From positions 682,001 to 746,000 of the forward strand of contig JBDWGH010000002.1 of NCBI GenBank assembly GCA_039975855.1: a stretch of DNA of 64,000 nucleotides, given 5' to 3'. The position numbers and the translations under genes are program-made. The notes under the pieces are model-generated. The model was not told the DNA's origin, ran no database searches, and saw only the letters and a program-made list of their open reading frames with translations. The first letter of the stretch is position 1. Each line of letters opens with the position of its first letter. Of the stretch, positions 17,000 to 25,209 are shown in pieces. Source of the stretch: Litorimonas sp039975855. Its GTDB lineage: Bacteria > Pseudomonadota > Alphaproteobacteria > Caulobacterales > Maricaulaceae.

Positions 17000-17742
17000 T
17001 ATTCGAGTTCTTTCTCAATTGCGGCGATCAGCTCTTCTGCGTTAGCGGAAATCTCCAGCATTATTACAATCTGAACTGTGTCTTGACCAAAAAGGTGAGA
17101 GAGAGCCGCTGAAAACTCTCTGTCCTCTCGCACCAATTTCACAAGCTCATCCGTGGTCGTCTGATTAATCCCAACACCTAATCGTTGCCTGACGGCGGTA
17201 ACCTGATCGCGGACGTCTTGATGCGCTTTGTCGGTATCAGAGATTTCTTCTGCGCGGGCATAATAAGCCTGTATCTGGCGGCTGAGCGTTTCGGATTTAA
17301 TAAGCTGGAGGTCACCCGTACTTAGAAGTGTCTGATAGCCACCCCGGTTCCCGTCAAGCGTCGCCAACCACACGATTGCATTTGCCGCGTCCCACGGAAA
17401 TTCGCTTTCAAATGCGGGAAATTTTGGTGTCTCGATAACGTCGCCAAAAGGGGTCTGATATCGCGGCGTTATCGGCTTATCCGCAGAATCCAAAACTGTT
17501 TGAATAGCTGATGCGCGCCACTCGGTCGTTTTTATGATCCCCTCAATCTCGACAATATCCGCACGTAAATCGTCAACAACATTCGCCAATCGACGTTCTA
17601 TTCGTGAATGATCAGACCGCGCTTCACTCCAATTCGTAATCTGAAACGCGAGGAGAATACCGATGACGACGATGAGAAAATCGAGTGCGACGGCGAACCA
17701 GTTTTGCTCGCGGATATGTTTTGTAATTCTGCGCAATCGCAT
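16999..17742 (-). CDS. Single-span membrane protein, DUF6090-like (paralogue 3)
   Basis: This first gene of the tandem set encodes 247 residues with the shared start (RLRRITKHIREQNWFAV), one membrane helix (ILLAFQITNWSEARSD) and a divergent helical domain. An upstream in-frame ATG at 17763 exists, but the ATG at 17742 aligns with the other copies and is preceded by AAGGGG in the same context (GGGATAAGGGGCAAGCAG here, GGGATTAGGGGCGTAGC at paralogue 1). Function unknown. Confidence 0.75.
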   Translation of the reverse strand: MRLRRITKHIREQNWFAVALDFLIVVIGILLAFQITNWSEARSDHSRIERRLANVVDDLRADIVEIEGIIKTTEWRASAIQTVLDSADKPITPRYQTPFGDVIETPKFPAFESEFPWDAANAIVWLATLDGNRGGYQTLLSTGDLQLIKSETLSRQIQAYYARAEEISDTDKAHQDVRDQVTAVRQRLGVGINQTTTDELVKLVREDREFSAALSHLFGQDTVQIVIMLEISANAEELIAAIEKELE

Positions 17743-17763
17743 CTGCTTGCCCCTTATCCCCAT

Positions 17764-18306
17764 CGTGGAACAATACGGGTTTGCCGACCCCTGTCTAGGG
17801 AACGTTTTTTCGCCTTTTCAATTTACGTCCCCCTTTCAGAAAAACTGAAATTTCTTTAAATCAACGATCTAGAGGACAATTCAGGAGAATAATCCTCGAT
17901 TACAAAAGCTGTGATATATTGAGAAAGTTCTTTCGGACACAGGACGGGTAGAGCTCATCTGCTGGTTTGGGAGACGATGGGTCTGAGCATCTGCGTGTGA
18001 GAGCGCAGACTGTGCCGGGGCTTTAGGAGTGAGAGCCGACCACCTTGTCTAATGGCATGACTTGTGGGGATTATGACCGGCCGCTGCTTCAAAAACCATC
18101 GCCGCAGGAAGTGCAAAGCTGCCTTACAACCAGCGATGCGGTCTTCGCGTAAAACATAGCTTTTTCTTCCTTTGGTATTTCCATCGGGAAGACCATTCCT
18201 GCGGGCACGTCCTGCTTTGTATATGCGACGGCAGCCACTCGATTGGCTGCAAACGAAACCGCATGTTTAAAACCTAATCTTAACCGTAACCCCGCACACT
18301 ATCCCC
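17764..18306. other. 543-nt intergenic region before xerC
   Basis: Between the tandem membrane protein genes and xerC there is no supported protein gene. Most of it is the structured element described separately. Beyond that element, 18231-18250 forms a hairpin (GCAGCCA, loop CTCGAT, TGGCTGC) without a T run. The xerC promoter must lie in the last part or inside the element. Confidence 0.6.
17891..18218 (+). ncRNA. Predicted structured RNA, copy 1 (unknown family)
   Basis: This 328-nt stretch without a convincing gene is homologous to 35055-35378 on the other strand. Shared blocks include TCTTCGCGTAAAACA, CTTCAAAAACCAT, CCATCGGGAAGA, GGGTCTGAGC and GAGAGCCGAC. Hairpin 17990-18009 (TCTGCG, loop TGTGAGAG, CGCAGA) keeps its loop in the other copy while the stem becomes TTTGG/CCAAA. 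Hairpin 18118-18134 (GCTG, loop CCTTACAAC, CAGC) also keeps its loop with a changed stem. CAGGACG near 17940 can pair with CGTCCTG near 18208 to close the structure. The strand is inferred from a conserved promoter-like 5' element (AATCCTCG, 12 variable nt, GTGATATAYTG); the reverse is possible. I see no tmRNA, RNase P, 6S or SRP signature. Confidence 0.65.
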
Positions 18307-19236
18307 ATGGTCGCTTTGCAAAAAATTCCCGCCCCCGAGGTCTTGCATTTGTTTATTGAACATTTGCGCGGGGAACGGCGTTTGGCCGAAAAGACCTGCG
18401 AGGCGTATACGCGCGACATTTCGGAATTTCTTGGTTTCCTCGCGGGCTATCTCGAAACCACCCTTACGCTCCCCGATATTGTTGGCGTTGAGGCACGGGG
18501 ATTTCGCGCCTATCTCGCGCAGCGCAGGCGCGGCAATCGTCCGCTCTCTGCGGCATCCATTCAAAGACAGCTTTCTGCTGTGCGCACATTTTATCGTTAT
18601 ATTGAACGCCGCTGGGATGCCGCGAATTCTGCCCTGCCTCTCATCCGTGGACCTCGGGTTAAACGTCCATTGCCAAAAGCCGTGAGCGCAGCGGAAGCCT
18701 TAAAAATTGTCGACACACCTCTGGATAGCCCCGGCGAGCCTTGGATCGCTTCGCGAAATCAAGCCGTACTCGCGCTCTGCTATGGGGCCGGATTGCGCAT
18801 TTCAGAAGCCCTTGCTTTGACAGGGCGCGATGTGCCTTTGGCCCGGCAAATTCAACTCACAGGTAAGGGGAATAAAACACGCTTGGTCCCAATCTTGCCC
18901 GCAGTTGCAGACGCCGTTGCCGAATATATGCGGCAATCGCCTTATCAACTCACTCCGGATCAACCGATTTTTCGAGGGGCCCGCGGGGGCGTTTTGCGGC
19001 CTGAAATCATTCAAGGCGAAGTGCGGCGATTACGCGGCGCCTTGGGCCTGCCGGAAACAGCGACACCGCACGCATTGCGACATAGTTTTGCGACGCATCT
19101 TTTGGCGGGTGGCGGTGATCTGCGAACGATCCAACAGCTGCTAGGTCACGAAAGTCTATCAACGACCCAGCGATATACGGATGTGGATGCGGCGCGTTTG
19201 ATGGACATTCATGCAGGCGCCCATCCGCGCGCGTAA
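18307..19236 (+). CDS. xerC: Site-specific tyrosine recombinase XerC
   Basis: XerC with XerD resolves chromosome dimers at dif. The 309-residue protein has the N-terminal SAM-like core-binding domain (EHLRGERRLAEKTCEAYTRD) and the C-terminal catalytic domain with Arg in GAGLRISEAL, the HALRHSFATHLL box, LLGHESLSTTQ and the nucleophile Tyr in RYTDVD. Length and motifs fit XerC rather than XerD (GPRVKRPLPKA segment). It stands alone; the usual DUF484 neighbour is not visible. Confidence 0.93.
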   Translation: MVALQKIPAPEVLHLFIEHLRGERRLAEKTCEAYTRDISEFLGFLAGYLETTLTLPDIVGVEARGFRAYLAQRRRGNRPLSAASIQRQLSAVRTFYRYIERRWDAANSALPLIRGPRVKRPLPKAVSAAEALKIVDTPLDSPGEPWIASRNQAVLALCYGAGLRISEALALTGRDVPLARQIQLTGKGNKTRLVPILPAVADAVAEYMRQSPYQLTPDQPIFRGARGGVLRPEIIQGEVRRLRGALGLPETATPHALRHSFATHLLAGGGDLRTIQQLLGHESLSTTQRYTDVDAARLMDIHAGAHPRA

Positions 19237-19299
19237 GTTTAAATAAAAATCCCCGCTCGAACTAAACAAGCGAGGACCGAGGGGTTCAGTTAGAATTGT

Positions 19300-19806
19300 T
19301 TAGGACGGCGTAACCGGATTGATCATATCTATCGTGACTGACGTCCCCATGGACGGCACTGTCATTTTAACATCGTCAAAGGTTGGCGCCTTCCCTTTTG
19401 GCGGTGTTCCCGATGCGCCCCAACTATCGAGGACATTATAAGAAGCATCCATGGAAAAACGCCCGTCATCATCTCGGTCATGCCAAACGCTGACAGAATA
19501 CTCACCGGGCTCATCCACCGTGAATTTGGCCGTCATTTCGCCGAGCTCCGCCTTTTGAATGATACCGCCAAACCCTTTCATGGACTGATAGTCCTCGCGG
19601 GTTTGGATCGACACATAGATGGTTCCACCGGCGGCCCCCTCCGGCAAAACATCGGTTAGGGTGACTGTCACAGGGATATCACCGGTCTTTTTCCAGCCCG
19701 GAGCATCCGCCGCGAAACTTGTCATGGCACTGACAAGTAAAAGTGACCCAGCAAGCGCTGAGGCCTTTAACGGTTTTCCAATTTTCATTTTTTGAGCAAC
19801 AAACAT
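19300..19806 (-). CDS. DUF2141 exported protein
   Basis: This 168-residue protein has a signal peptide (residues 1-33, ending SFAADA) and the DUF2141 fold, a beta-rich domain with the hallmark WHDRDDDGRFSMD near residue 108 and GxxxAPxFDD near the end. Function of the family is unknown. AAAGGAGACGAAA precedes the ATG. It is divergent from a three-gene operon, and two inverted repeats lie between them, so the regulator of that operon probably controls both directions. Confidence 0.88.
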   Translation of the reverse strand: MFVAQKMKIGKPLKASALAGSLLLVSAMTSFAADAPGWKKTGDIPVTVTLTDVLPEGAAGGTIYVSIQTREDYQSMKGFGGIIQKAELGEMTAKFTVDEPGEYSVSVWHDRDDDGRFSMDASYNVLDSWGASGTPPKGKAPTFDDVKMTVPSMGTSVTIDMINPVTPS

Positions 19807-19826
19807 TTTCGTCTCCTTTACAATTT

Positions 19827-19843
19827 AGTTTGCATTTCAAACT
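19827..19843. promoter_or_regulatory. Inverted repeat operator candidate 1
   Basis: AGTTTG and CAAACT flank CATTT as a perfect 6-bp inverted repeat. It lies 8 nt from the ribosome binding site of the DUF2141 gene. A near copy is centred 28 bp away. Confidence 0.7.
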
Positions 19844-19854
19844 AGACGCAATCA

Positions 19855-19871
19855 AGTTTGTATGTCAAACC
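19855..19871. promoter_or_regulatory. Inverted repeat operator candidate 2
   Basis: AGTTTG and CAAACC flank TATGT; five bp of each arm match. Same arm sequence and same 5-nt spacer as candidate 1. Together they suit a dimeric winged-helix regulator, for which the gene at 21152 is the obvious candidate. Confidence 0.7.
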
Positions 19872-19926
19872 TATTTTAAATTAGAAGTTAAGTCGTGCCA
19901 GACGAACGCATTGAAAGGAGACGAAA

Positions 19927-20544
19927 ATGCAAAGCGATACTCATTCAAATATTGAGGCGCTAAAAGCGCAACTCAATGCACACAAGCTCGCGCAATATTT
20001 GCGCGTGTCAGGTGGTTTGCCAATCCCCATGGCAGGCGCAGTCTATTGGCTGATCCTTGCTTGGTTAGGCACGCAAACTGATTTAAACGGCTGGGCTACG
20101 ATTGCCTTCCCCCTATCGGGAGCCATCTTCCCATTGGCCCTATTCTTTGCGTTTCTGACAAAGAACGATTTCATGAAGGATAAGTCCGCTATCAGTAGCG
20201 TCCTATTTCCAACATTTGCGAGCATGTTGTTATTCTGGCCCATGCTGTTCATGGCAGCGAAAAGCGCAGCACCGGAGCTTGTTGTTCCTATTCTCGCGAT
20301 TGGGATGTCCCTCCACTGGCCTGTGATCGGCTGGGCATATAACCGGACAGCTTTATTTACCGCGCACTCCATTGCTCGAGCTGCAGCTGTTCTGTTTGTC
20401 TGGTTCTCGGCGCCGGAAACAATGCTGGTTTGGATACCGGTCGTTGTCGCTGCTAGCTACATATTCACTGTCGTTGCCATCTATTTTGATTTGAAAATCC
20501 TCAGACATAAATCCAATCTAACCTTGAACGGAGCGTCAGCATGA
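19927..20544 (+). CDS. Multi-span membrane protein of unknown function
   Basis: This 205-residue protein begins with a short charged helix (residues 5-30) and then has about six membrane segments. It resembles small membrane proteins such as DUF7010, but I am not sure of the family. It is the first gene of an operon whose second and third genes overlap it in sequence (ATGA overlap at 20541). The operon is divergent from the DUF2141 gene with paired operators between. Confidence 0.75.
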   Translation: MQSDTHSNIEALKAQLNAHKLAQYLRVSGGLPIPMAGAVYWLILAWLGTQTDLNGWATIAFPLSGAIFPLALFFAFLTKNDFMKDKSAISSVLFPTFASMLLFWPMLFMAAKSAAPELVVPILAIGMSLHWPVIGWAYNRTALFTAHSIARAAAVLFVWFSAPETMLVWIPVVVAASYIFTVVAIYFDLKILRHKSNLTLNGASA

Positions 20545-21152
20545 CAAAAACAGAAACACTCATGGCCGACTTAGAAGAGGCGAGCCGAATTGCCAAAGCC
20601 GGGGAAAACACTCCTCTGGTTGGCGGCCCTATAGGATTAATGTGGGGCGTGTTGCTGACAACAACGTTCTCGATCCACTATTTGATTTTAGAAAGAATAT
20701 TACCTGTTCCGGAATGGTCATTTGCAATTTTGTGGATTGGATTTGCCGTTATTGGTGGATTGGGAAGCGCTATTCTTGGCCCTAAAGTCGGGAAAAAGCC
20801 GGGCGCTTATTCGACTGCCAACCGAGTTGAGAACAATATCTGGGTTATGTTCACGGCGGCTATCGGATCAGTCGCGTTTGGCGTACTCTTGAATTTATTT
20901 CTCGCGGGCGGCAGCCATGAGCTTTGGACAATTATACTGATTATGGGGTTCGCTGGGCAAGGCCTCGCCTATGGGGTCATTGCTAAAATGACGGGTCATG
21001 GTTGGCTACATTTTGCGTCCTTTGCCGGATGTACGATGGCCGCTGTGACGATGAGTTTCTACGGTCAGAACGTCATCTATCTCATTGCCGCTATCGGCTC
21101 CATCATCACCATAATCATCCCATCCGTGCTCTCTATGAAAGCGGCGCGATAA
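20541..21152 (+). CDS. Multi-span membrane protein of unknown function
   Basis: The 203-residue product has a cytoplasmic N-terminal helix (residues 5-25) and about six membrane segments, with a repeated GPxGLxWG-like start of the first span. No catalytic motif is seen. It overlaps the preceding gene by 4 nt and the following regulator gene by 1 nt, so the three are translated together. Two dissimilar small membrane proteins beside a regulator suggest a heteromeric membrane complex; this is inference. Confidence 0.75.
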   Translation: MTKTETLMADLEEASRIAKAGENTPLVGGPIGLMWGVLLTTTFSIHYLILERILPVPEWSFAILWIGFAVIGGLGSAILGPKVGKKPGAYSTANRVENNIWVMFTAAIGSVAFGVLLNLFLAGGSHELWTIILIMGFAGQGLAYGVIAKMTGHGWLHFASFAGCTMAAVTMSFYGQNVIYLIAAIGSIITIIIPSVLSMKAAR

Positions 21153-21475
21153 TGACCGGCGAGAATCCTGACATAGACATCGGGGCAATTGACGACGTCA
21201 TTCACGGGCGATTACGACTCGGCATTATGGCTTATCTCTCAGCCGTAAACCCGGCCAGCTTCCCAGAATTGAAAGAGAAAATCGGCGCGACCAATGGCAA
21301 TTTGTCCACTCATCTAACGAAGTTGGAAGCGGCCGGATTCGTCCGGCAAGAGAAAGGTTACAACGGCAAACGACCGCAGACTTTGGTTCATTTAACAAAA
21401 GCCGGCCGCAAAGCATGGGTTACCTATCTCGACGCGATGAAAGCATTGCTGGGCCATTCAATTTCTGGCGGTTGA
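21152..21475 (+). CDS. Winged-helix transcriptional regulator
   Basis: This 107-residue protein is a small winged helix-turn-helix regulator of the MarR/ArsR-like type: RLRLGIMAYL, then ASFPELKEKIGATNGNLSTHLTKLEAAGFV as helix-turn-helix, then the wing GKRPQTLVHLTKAGR. The ATG at 21152 overlaps the previous stop (TAATG); a longer upstream reading frame exists but lies inside the previous gene. It has no effector domain. It probably binds the two AGTTTG-N5-CAAAC repeats in the divergent promoter region at 19.8 kb. Confidence 0.85.
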   Translation: MTGENPDIDIGAIDDVIHGRLRLGIMAYLSAVNPASFPELKEKIGATNGNLSTHLTKLEAAGFVRQEKGYNGKRPQTLVHLTKAGRKAWVTYLDAMKALLGHSISGG

Positions 21476-21527
21476 GATTGCCGTTCTGATACCCCATGTC
21501 AGTCTTTCGAATTTACAGGAGACTGAC

Positions 21528-22619
21528 ATGTCCAACACCCTCTTCACCCCGTTCACCGTGCGCGGATTGACCCTGCCAAACCGTATCGTCATGGCCCCAA
21601 TGACGCGCGGTTTTTCGCCGGGCGGTGTTCCTGGCCAAAATGTCGCCGACTATTACCAGCGTCGCGCTGAGAACGAAGTTGGCCTTATCGTGACAGAGGG
21701 AACACTGATCAAACGAGAGGCCGCTGGTAGTAATCCGAATTACCCGCTCTTTCACGGGGAAGACGCGCTAAATGGTTGGAAAAAAGTCGTCTCTGATGTG
21801 AAGGCCGCCGGAGGTAAAATCGCTCCGCAACTTTGGCATGAAGGGCTAACACGGAAACCAGGCGCCGGCCATTTTCCAGACGCACCGTCCGACTCTCCTT
21901 CAGGCATTACACACACGGGTAAACTAGTTGCCGAACCCTTAAGTGAAGAAGCGATTGCTGATATCGTCGACGGCTTCGCAACCTCGGCAGGCTATGCCGC
22001 CCAGATAGGTTTTGACGCAATCGAGCTCCACGGCGCGCACGGCTATCTGATTGACGAATTTTTCTGGGAAGTCATGAATGTTCGTGAAGATAAATATGGC
22101 GGCGGGCTGGTTGAGCGCGCGACATTCGCTGCGGAAATCATCAAAGCCTGTCGAAAAGCCGTTGGAGACTTGCCAATCATTCTGCGTACCTCTCAATGGA
22201 AGCAGCAGGAGTATACCGCCAAGCTGGCCGATACCCCTGAGAAACTAGGGGCGTTTCTTCAGGTCTTTGCCGATGCGGGCGTGGATATTTTACATTGTTC
22301 ACAGCGCCGCTTTTGGGAACCGGAATTTGAAGGTTCCGATCTAAATTTCGCGGGCTGGGCAAAGAAATTGACAGGACTACCGACGATCACTGTTGGGTCG
22401 GTTGGTTTGAATAGTGACTTCATCGGTGCGTTCCAAGGGAAAGGGTCCGAAGCCGCGTCACTGGACGAGCTGCATACGCGATTGGATAAGGGTGAATTTG
22501 ACCTTGTTGCCGTGGGCCGCGCCCTCCTCCAAGACCCAGAGTGGGTTACCAAAGTTAAAGCCGGTCGTACGGAAGAGTTACGAGACTATTCACCAGATGC
22601 CTTAGCAACACTTTACTAG
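21528..22619 (+). CDS. Old Yellow Enzyme family NADH:flavin oxidoreductase
   Basis: This 363-residue FMN enzyme of the OYE family reduces activated C=C bonds. The start LFTPFTVRGLTLPNRIVMAPMTR is typical. The substrate-binding segment IELHGAHGYLIDEFFW carries the His-x-x-His-like pair in the region around residue 170, and the C-terminal FMN-phosphate segment is VAVGRALLQDPEW. AGGAG lies 8 nt before the ATG. It is followed by a strong terminator. The natural substrate is unknown. Confidence 0.92.
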   Translation: MSNTLFTPFTVRGLTLPNRIVMAPMTRGFSPGGVPGQNVADYYQRRAENEVGLIVTEGTLIKREAAGSNPNYPLFHGEDALNGWKKVVSDVKAAGGKIAPQLWHEGLTRKPGAGHFPDAPSDSPSGITHTGKLVAEPLSEEAIADIVDGFATSAGYAAQIGFDAIELHGAHGYLIDEFFWEVMNVREDKYGGGLVERATFAAEIIKACRKAVGDLPIILRTSQWKQQEYTAKLADTPEKLGAFLQVFADAGVDILHCSQRRFWEPEFEGSDLNFAGWAKKLTGLPTITVGSVGLNSDFIGAFQGKGSEAASLDELHTRLDKGEFDLVAVGRALLQDPEWVTKVKAGRTEELRDYSPDALATLY

Positions 22620-22624
22620 AATCA

Positions 22625-22663
22625 ACAAAGCCCGCTGAATCAAATCAGCGGGCTTTGTTTTTT
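22625..22663 (+). terminator. Terminator after the OYE gene
   Basis: CAAAGCCCGCTGA and TCAGCGGGCTTTG pair over 13 bp around ATCAAA, with a run of T after it. Confidence 0.93.
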
Positions 22664-22684
22664 CTCTTTAGCGAAGACTGCTAA

Positions 22685-24070
22685 TTACATCTGCATAGCC
22701 CAATCTTCGACGTCCATCGCGGCCTGACGGACGGCTTCGGATACGGTTGGGTGTGCATGGCAGGTTCGTGCAAGGTCCTCACTTGCGGCCTTGAATTCCA
22801 TCGCAACAGCAACTTCGTGGATCAGATCACCCGCGAGAGGCCCTAAAATGTGAGCACCAAGAATTTCATCGGTTTCAGCATGCGCCAGGATTTTCGCAAA
22901 CCCTTCCGCTTCGTGATTTGCGCGCGCGCGTGAGTTGGCTGTGAAAGGGAATTTTCCTTTTTTGAAAGGAATTCCAGCCTCTTTCAGCTCTTCTTCCGTC
23001 TGACCGACAGAGGCGATCTCGGGATGCGTATATACAACATCAGGGATAACCGCATAGTTCACATGGCCAGATTGACCTGCAATCGATTCTGCAACGGCAA
23101 CACCTTCTTCTTCGGCTTTATGGGCAAGCATTGGTCCATCAATCACATCACCGATTGCCCAAATCCCATCGACAGACGTTTTCCAATGGTCGTGCTGAAC
23201 GCGGCCGCGCTTATCCGTCTCAATACCTACATTCTCTAAACCCAGACCATCGGTATAAGCCTTACGACCAATACAAACGAGAACGATATCGGCATCAATA
23301 TCCTTTGGCTTCCCGCCATCAGCAGCTTCCGTTTTGACACTCAATCCGGATTTGGATTTTTCGACAGCCATAACTTTGCGAGAGAGTTCAAACTTCATGC
23401 CCTGCTTTTTGAACATACGAAGCGCAGCCTTCTGAATTTCTTTATCAGAATTGACCATGATTGTTGGCATAAACTCAACAACGGTAACTTTTGCGCCCAG
23501 TCGACGCCAAACAGAACCCAGTTCTAAACCGATTACGCCGCCACCAATGACAAGAAGGTTTTTCGGAACCTCCTGCAAATCGAGAGCACCCGTTGAAGAA
23601 ACGATCGTTTTCTCATCAATCTCAACACCCGGAAGGTTTGCCACTTCAGACCCTGTCGCGATAACGATGTTCTTTGTTTTGTAGACCTTACCGTCGACTT
23701 CGACTTCGCCTTTTGATTTGATCTTCCCGAAGCCGCGAATGTGATCGACTTTGTTTTTCTTAAACAAATATTCGATGCCTTGGGTCAGCCCTGTGACAAC
23801 CTTATTTTTGCTTTCAATCATCGCAGGAATATCGGCTTCAACTGTTGCCTTCAGACCCATAGATGGAAAATCTTTTTGGGCGGTCTCATAAAGTTCCGTC
23901 GCGTGGAGAAGCGCCTTTGAAGGCATACAACCCACATTGAGACAGGTACCTCCCAAAGTTTCACGAGATTCGACGCAAGCGACCTTTAGGCCAAGCTGTC
24001 CGCACCGAATTGCACAGTTATAACCGCCTGGGCCTGCGCCAATGATAATGACGTCATATTGATCAGCCAT
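22685..24070 (-). CDS. lpdA: Dihydrolipoyl dehydrogenase (E3)
   Basis: E3 reoxidises the dihydrolipoyl groups of the 2-oxoacid dehydrogenases and the glycine cleavage system. The 461 residues show FAD binding (IIIGAGPGGYNCAIRCGQLG), the redox disulfide GGTCLNVGCMPSK near residue 42-47, the NAD domain VIGGGVIGLELGSVW, and the C-terminal HAHPTVSEA with the catalytic His and Glu. It is the last gene of the sucA-sucB-(two membrane genes)-lpdA set and can also serve the gcv genes in this window. Confidence 0.96.
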   Translation of the reverse strand: MADQYDVIIIGAGPGGYNCAIRCGQLGLKVACVESRETLGGTCLNVGCMPSKALLHATELYETAQKDFPSMGLKATVEADIPAMIESKNKVVTGLTQGIEYLFKKNKVDHIRGFGKIKSKGEVEVDGKVYKTKNIVIATGSEVANLPGVEIDEKTIVSSTGALDLQEVPKNLLVIGGGVIGLELGSVWRRLGAKVTVVEFMPTIMVNSDKEIQKAALRMFKKQGMKFELSRKVMAVEKSKSGLSVKTEAADGGKPKDIDADIVLVCIGRKAYTDGLGLENVGIETDKRGRVQHDHWKTSVDGIWAIGDVIDGPMLAHKAEEEGVAVAESIAGQSGHVNYAVIPDVVYTHPEIASVGQTEEELKEAGIPFKKGKFPFTANSRARANHEAEGFAKILAHAETDEILGAHILGPLAGDLIHEVAVAMEFKAASEDLARTCHAHPTVSEAVRQAAMDVEDWAMQM

Positions 24071-24143
24071 AGGAATATCCTGTCAGAGAATTGATTATCG
24101 AACAGGACAGATAGGCGCGAGCCGTCAGTCGGTCAACAGCGCC

Positions 24144-24581
24144 TTATCGCAAAATACCCTTAGAGGCCTGCTTTCGTGAATACAAAACTTCAACGATACC
24201 CAAGACGACGACAATTAGCGGCATCATCCAAAATGTCGACCCGCCGGCATCTCTGATGACTTCGTTTGTGAAGTTAGGAATGAAACAAATCACAGCTGCG
24301 ACGAGCGACACGGCAAACAAGGTGACGCTCAGCCCTCTTCTCATCAAAAATAAAATTGCTGCGACTAATCCCCCCCAAACAGCGATGGCATAGAAGGCCG
24401 TCGCCCAGGTTGGATAAAATTCGCGCGCAGCCGCCATCTCAGCACCATAAGCATCCAAGTAAGCGGCATCCGACATCATTGTATCCATGAGGTAAATTCC
24501 GCACCCCATCAGATTCCAAAGCAGAAATATGACCCCAAGTATCCAAAACAAGACGTTTGGCTTTAAATTGTCCTCATTCAT
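24144..24581 (-). CDS. Four-span membrane protein of unknown function
   Basis: This 145-residue protein has four predicted membrane segments (about 10-32, 58-80, 85-103 and 115-135). No motif points to a function. It lies between sucB and lpdA, next to another small membrane gene, and is probably part of the suc transcript. The start is supported by GGGGAG upstream of the ATG at 24581. Confidence 0.7.
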   Translation of the reverse strand: MNEDNLKPNVLFWILGVIFLLWNLMGCGIYLMDTMMSDAAYLDAYGAEMAAAREFYPTWATAFYAIAVWGGLVAAILFLMRRGLSVTLFAVSLVAAVICFIPNFTNEVIRDAGGSTFWMMPLIVVVLGIVEVLYSRKQASKGILR

Positions 24582-24633
24582 GACACTCTCCCCTTTTTCG
24601 GGGAAAGTACGCCAAAATGTCGCAACTGTCCAA

Positions 24634-25125
24634 TCAGTCCTCTAATTGGCCCTCGTAAAAGGCTGAGTAAGACGCCCAGAAGAGGAAAATCGCAACGATG
24701 ACCATCCCGAGGCTGACGCCGGTTCCGATACCGCCCAGAACATGAAACCCGTCACGCAAAACGGAATCTGCCATGATCATCAACGTCCCGACCAGAGAAA
24801 TTGAGAACCAGTGATAGGCGCTTTTTTTACGCAAAAGGAGATAAACTGCGCCGCACAGTGTTCCGATGGTGGTCATGGCTTTGCCGAAAAGCACCCAACC
24901 CGGTGTATCTTGTATATACGCGATCTGCGTCGGTGAGTAAGATTTAGACAGTTCCTCTGGTGATGCGATTTGACCGAGGGTAAAACCTAAAAGACAGAGC
25001 AAACCCCACGTTACGGCGAAAGCTGCCATCACACCCAGCATGCGCTGCTCGAGAGACGTGCCTTTGAGTTTCTTCTCCGTTTTCCCACCTGAGTCTGGCT
25101 CGGCATTCGTCAATGATGCTGGCAT
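24634..25125 (-). CDS. Four-span membrane protein of unknown function
   Basis: This 163-residue product has a charged N-terminal 25 residues (EPDSGGKTEKKLKG) and then four membrane segments. The ATG at 25125 with GGGAG 10 nt upstream is preferred to a TTG 21 nt earlier. It sits 84 nt downstream of sucB and upstream of the other small membrane gene. No function is proposed. Confidence 0.7.
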   Translation of the reverse strand: MPASLTNAEPDSGGKTEKKLKGTSLEQRMLGVMAAFAVTWGLLCLLGFTLGQIASPEELSKSYSPTQIAYIQDTPGWVLFGKAMTTIGTLCGAVYLLLRKKSAYHWFSISLVGTLMIMADSVLRDGFHVLGGIGTGVSLGMVIVAIFLFWASYSAFYEGQLED

Positions 25126-25209
25126 TGTTCGCGTCTCCCGTCCCAATTCGAACAGGATGATTACACGAAAATATTTAGGCCAAGTTTTACGACTTGGCCT
25201 AATAAGGCG

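Larger units (their letters stand above)
19804..19929. repeat. 16-bp inverted repeat bracketing a divergent promoter region
   Basis: AAAGGAGACGAAAATG at 19914-19929 is repeated exactly in inverse orientation at 19804-19819. Each copy is the ribosome binding site and start codon of one of the two divergent genes. Identity over 16 nt, including the spacer, is more than a shared Shine-Dalgarno sequence would need. Confidence 0.85.

Noticed and set aside
16999..17763. Longer start of paralogue 3 at 17763
   Set aside because: The other copies begin at the position equal to 17742, and the conserved AAGGGG context lies just before it.
17891..18218. Copy 1 as tmRNA, RNase P RNA, 6S RNA or SRP RNA
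   Set aside because: None of the defining motifs is present: no GGTTCGA-type T arm, no GAGGAAAGTCC, no SRP tetraloop block, and the element occurs twice.
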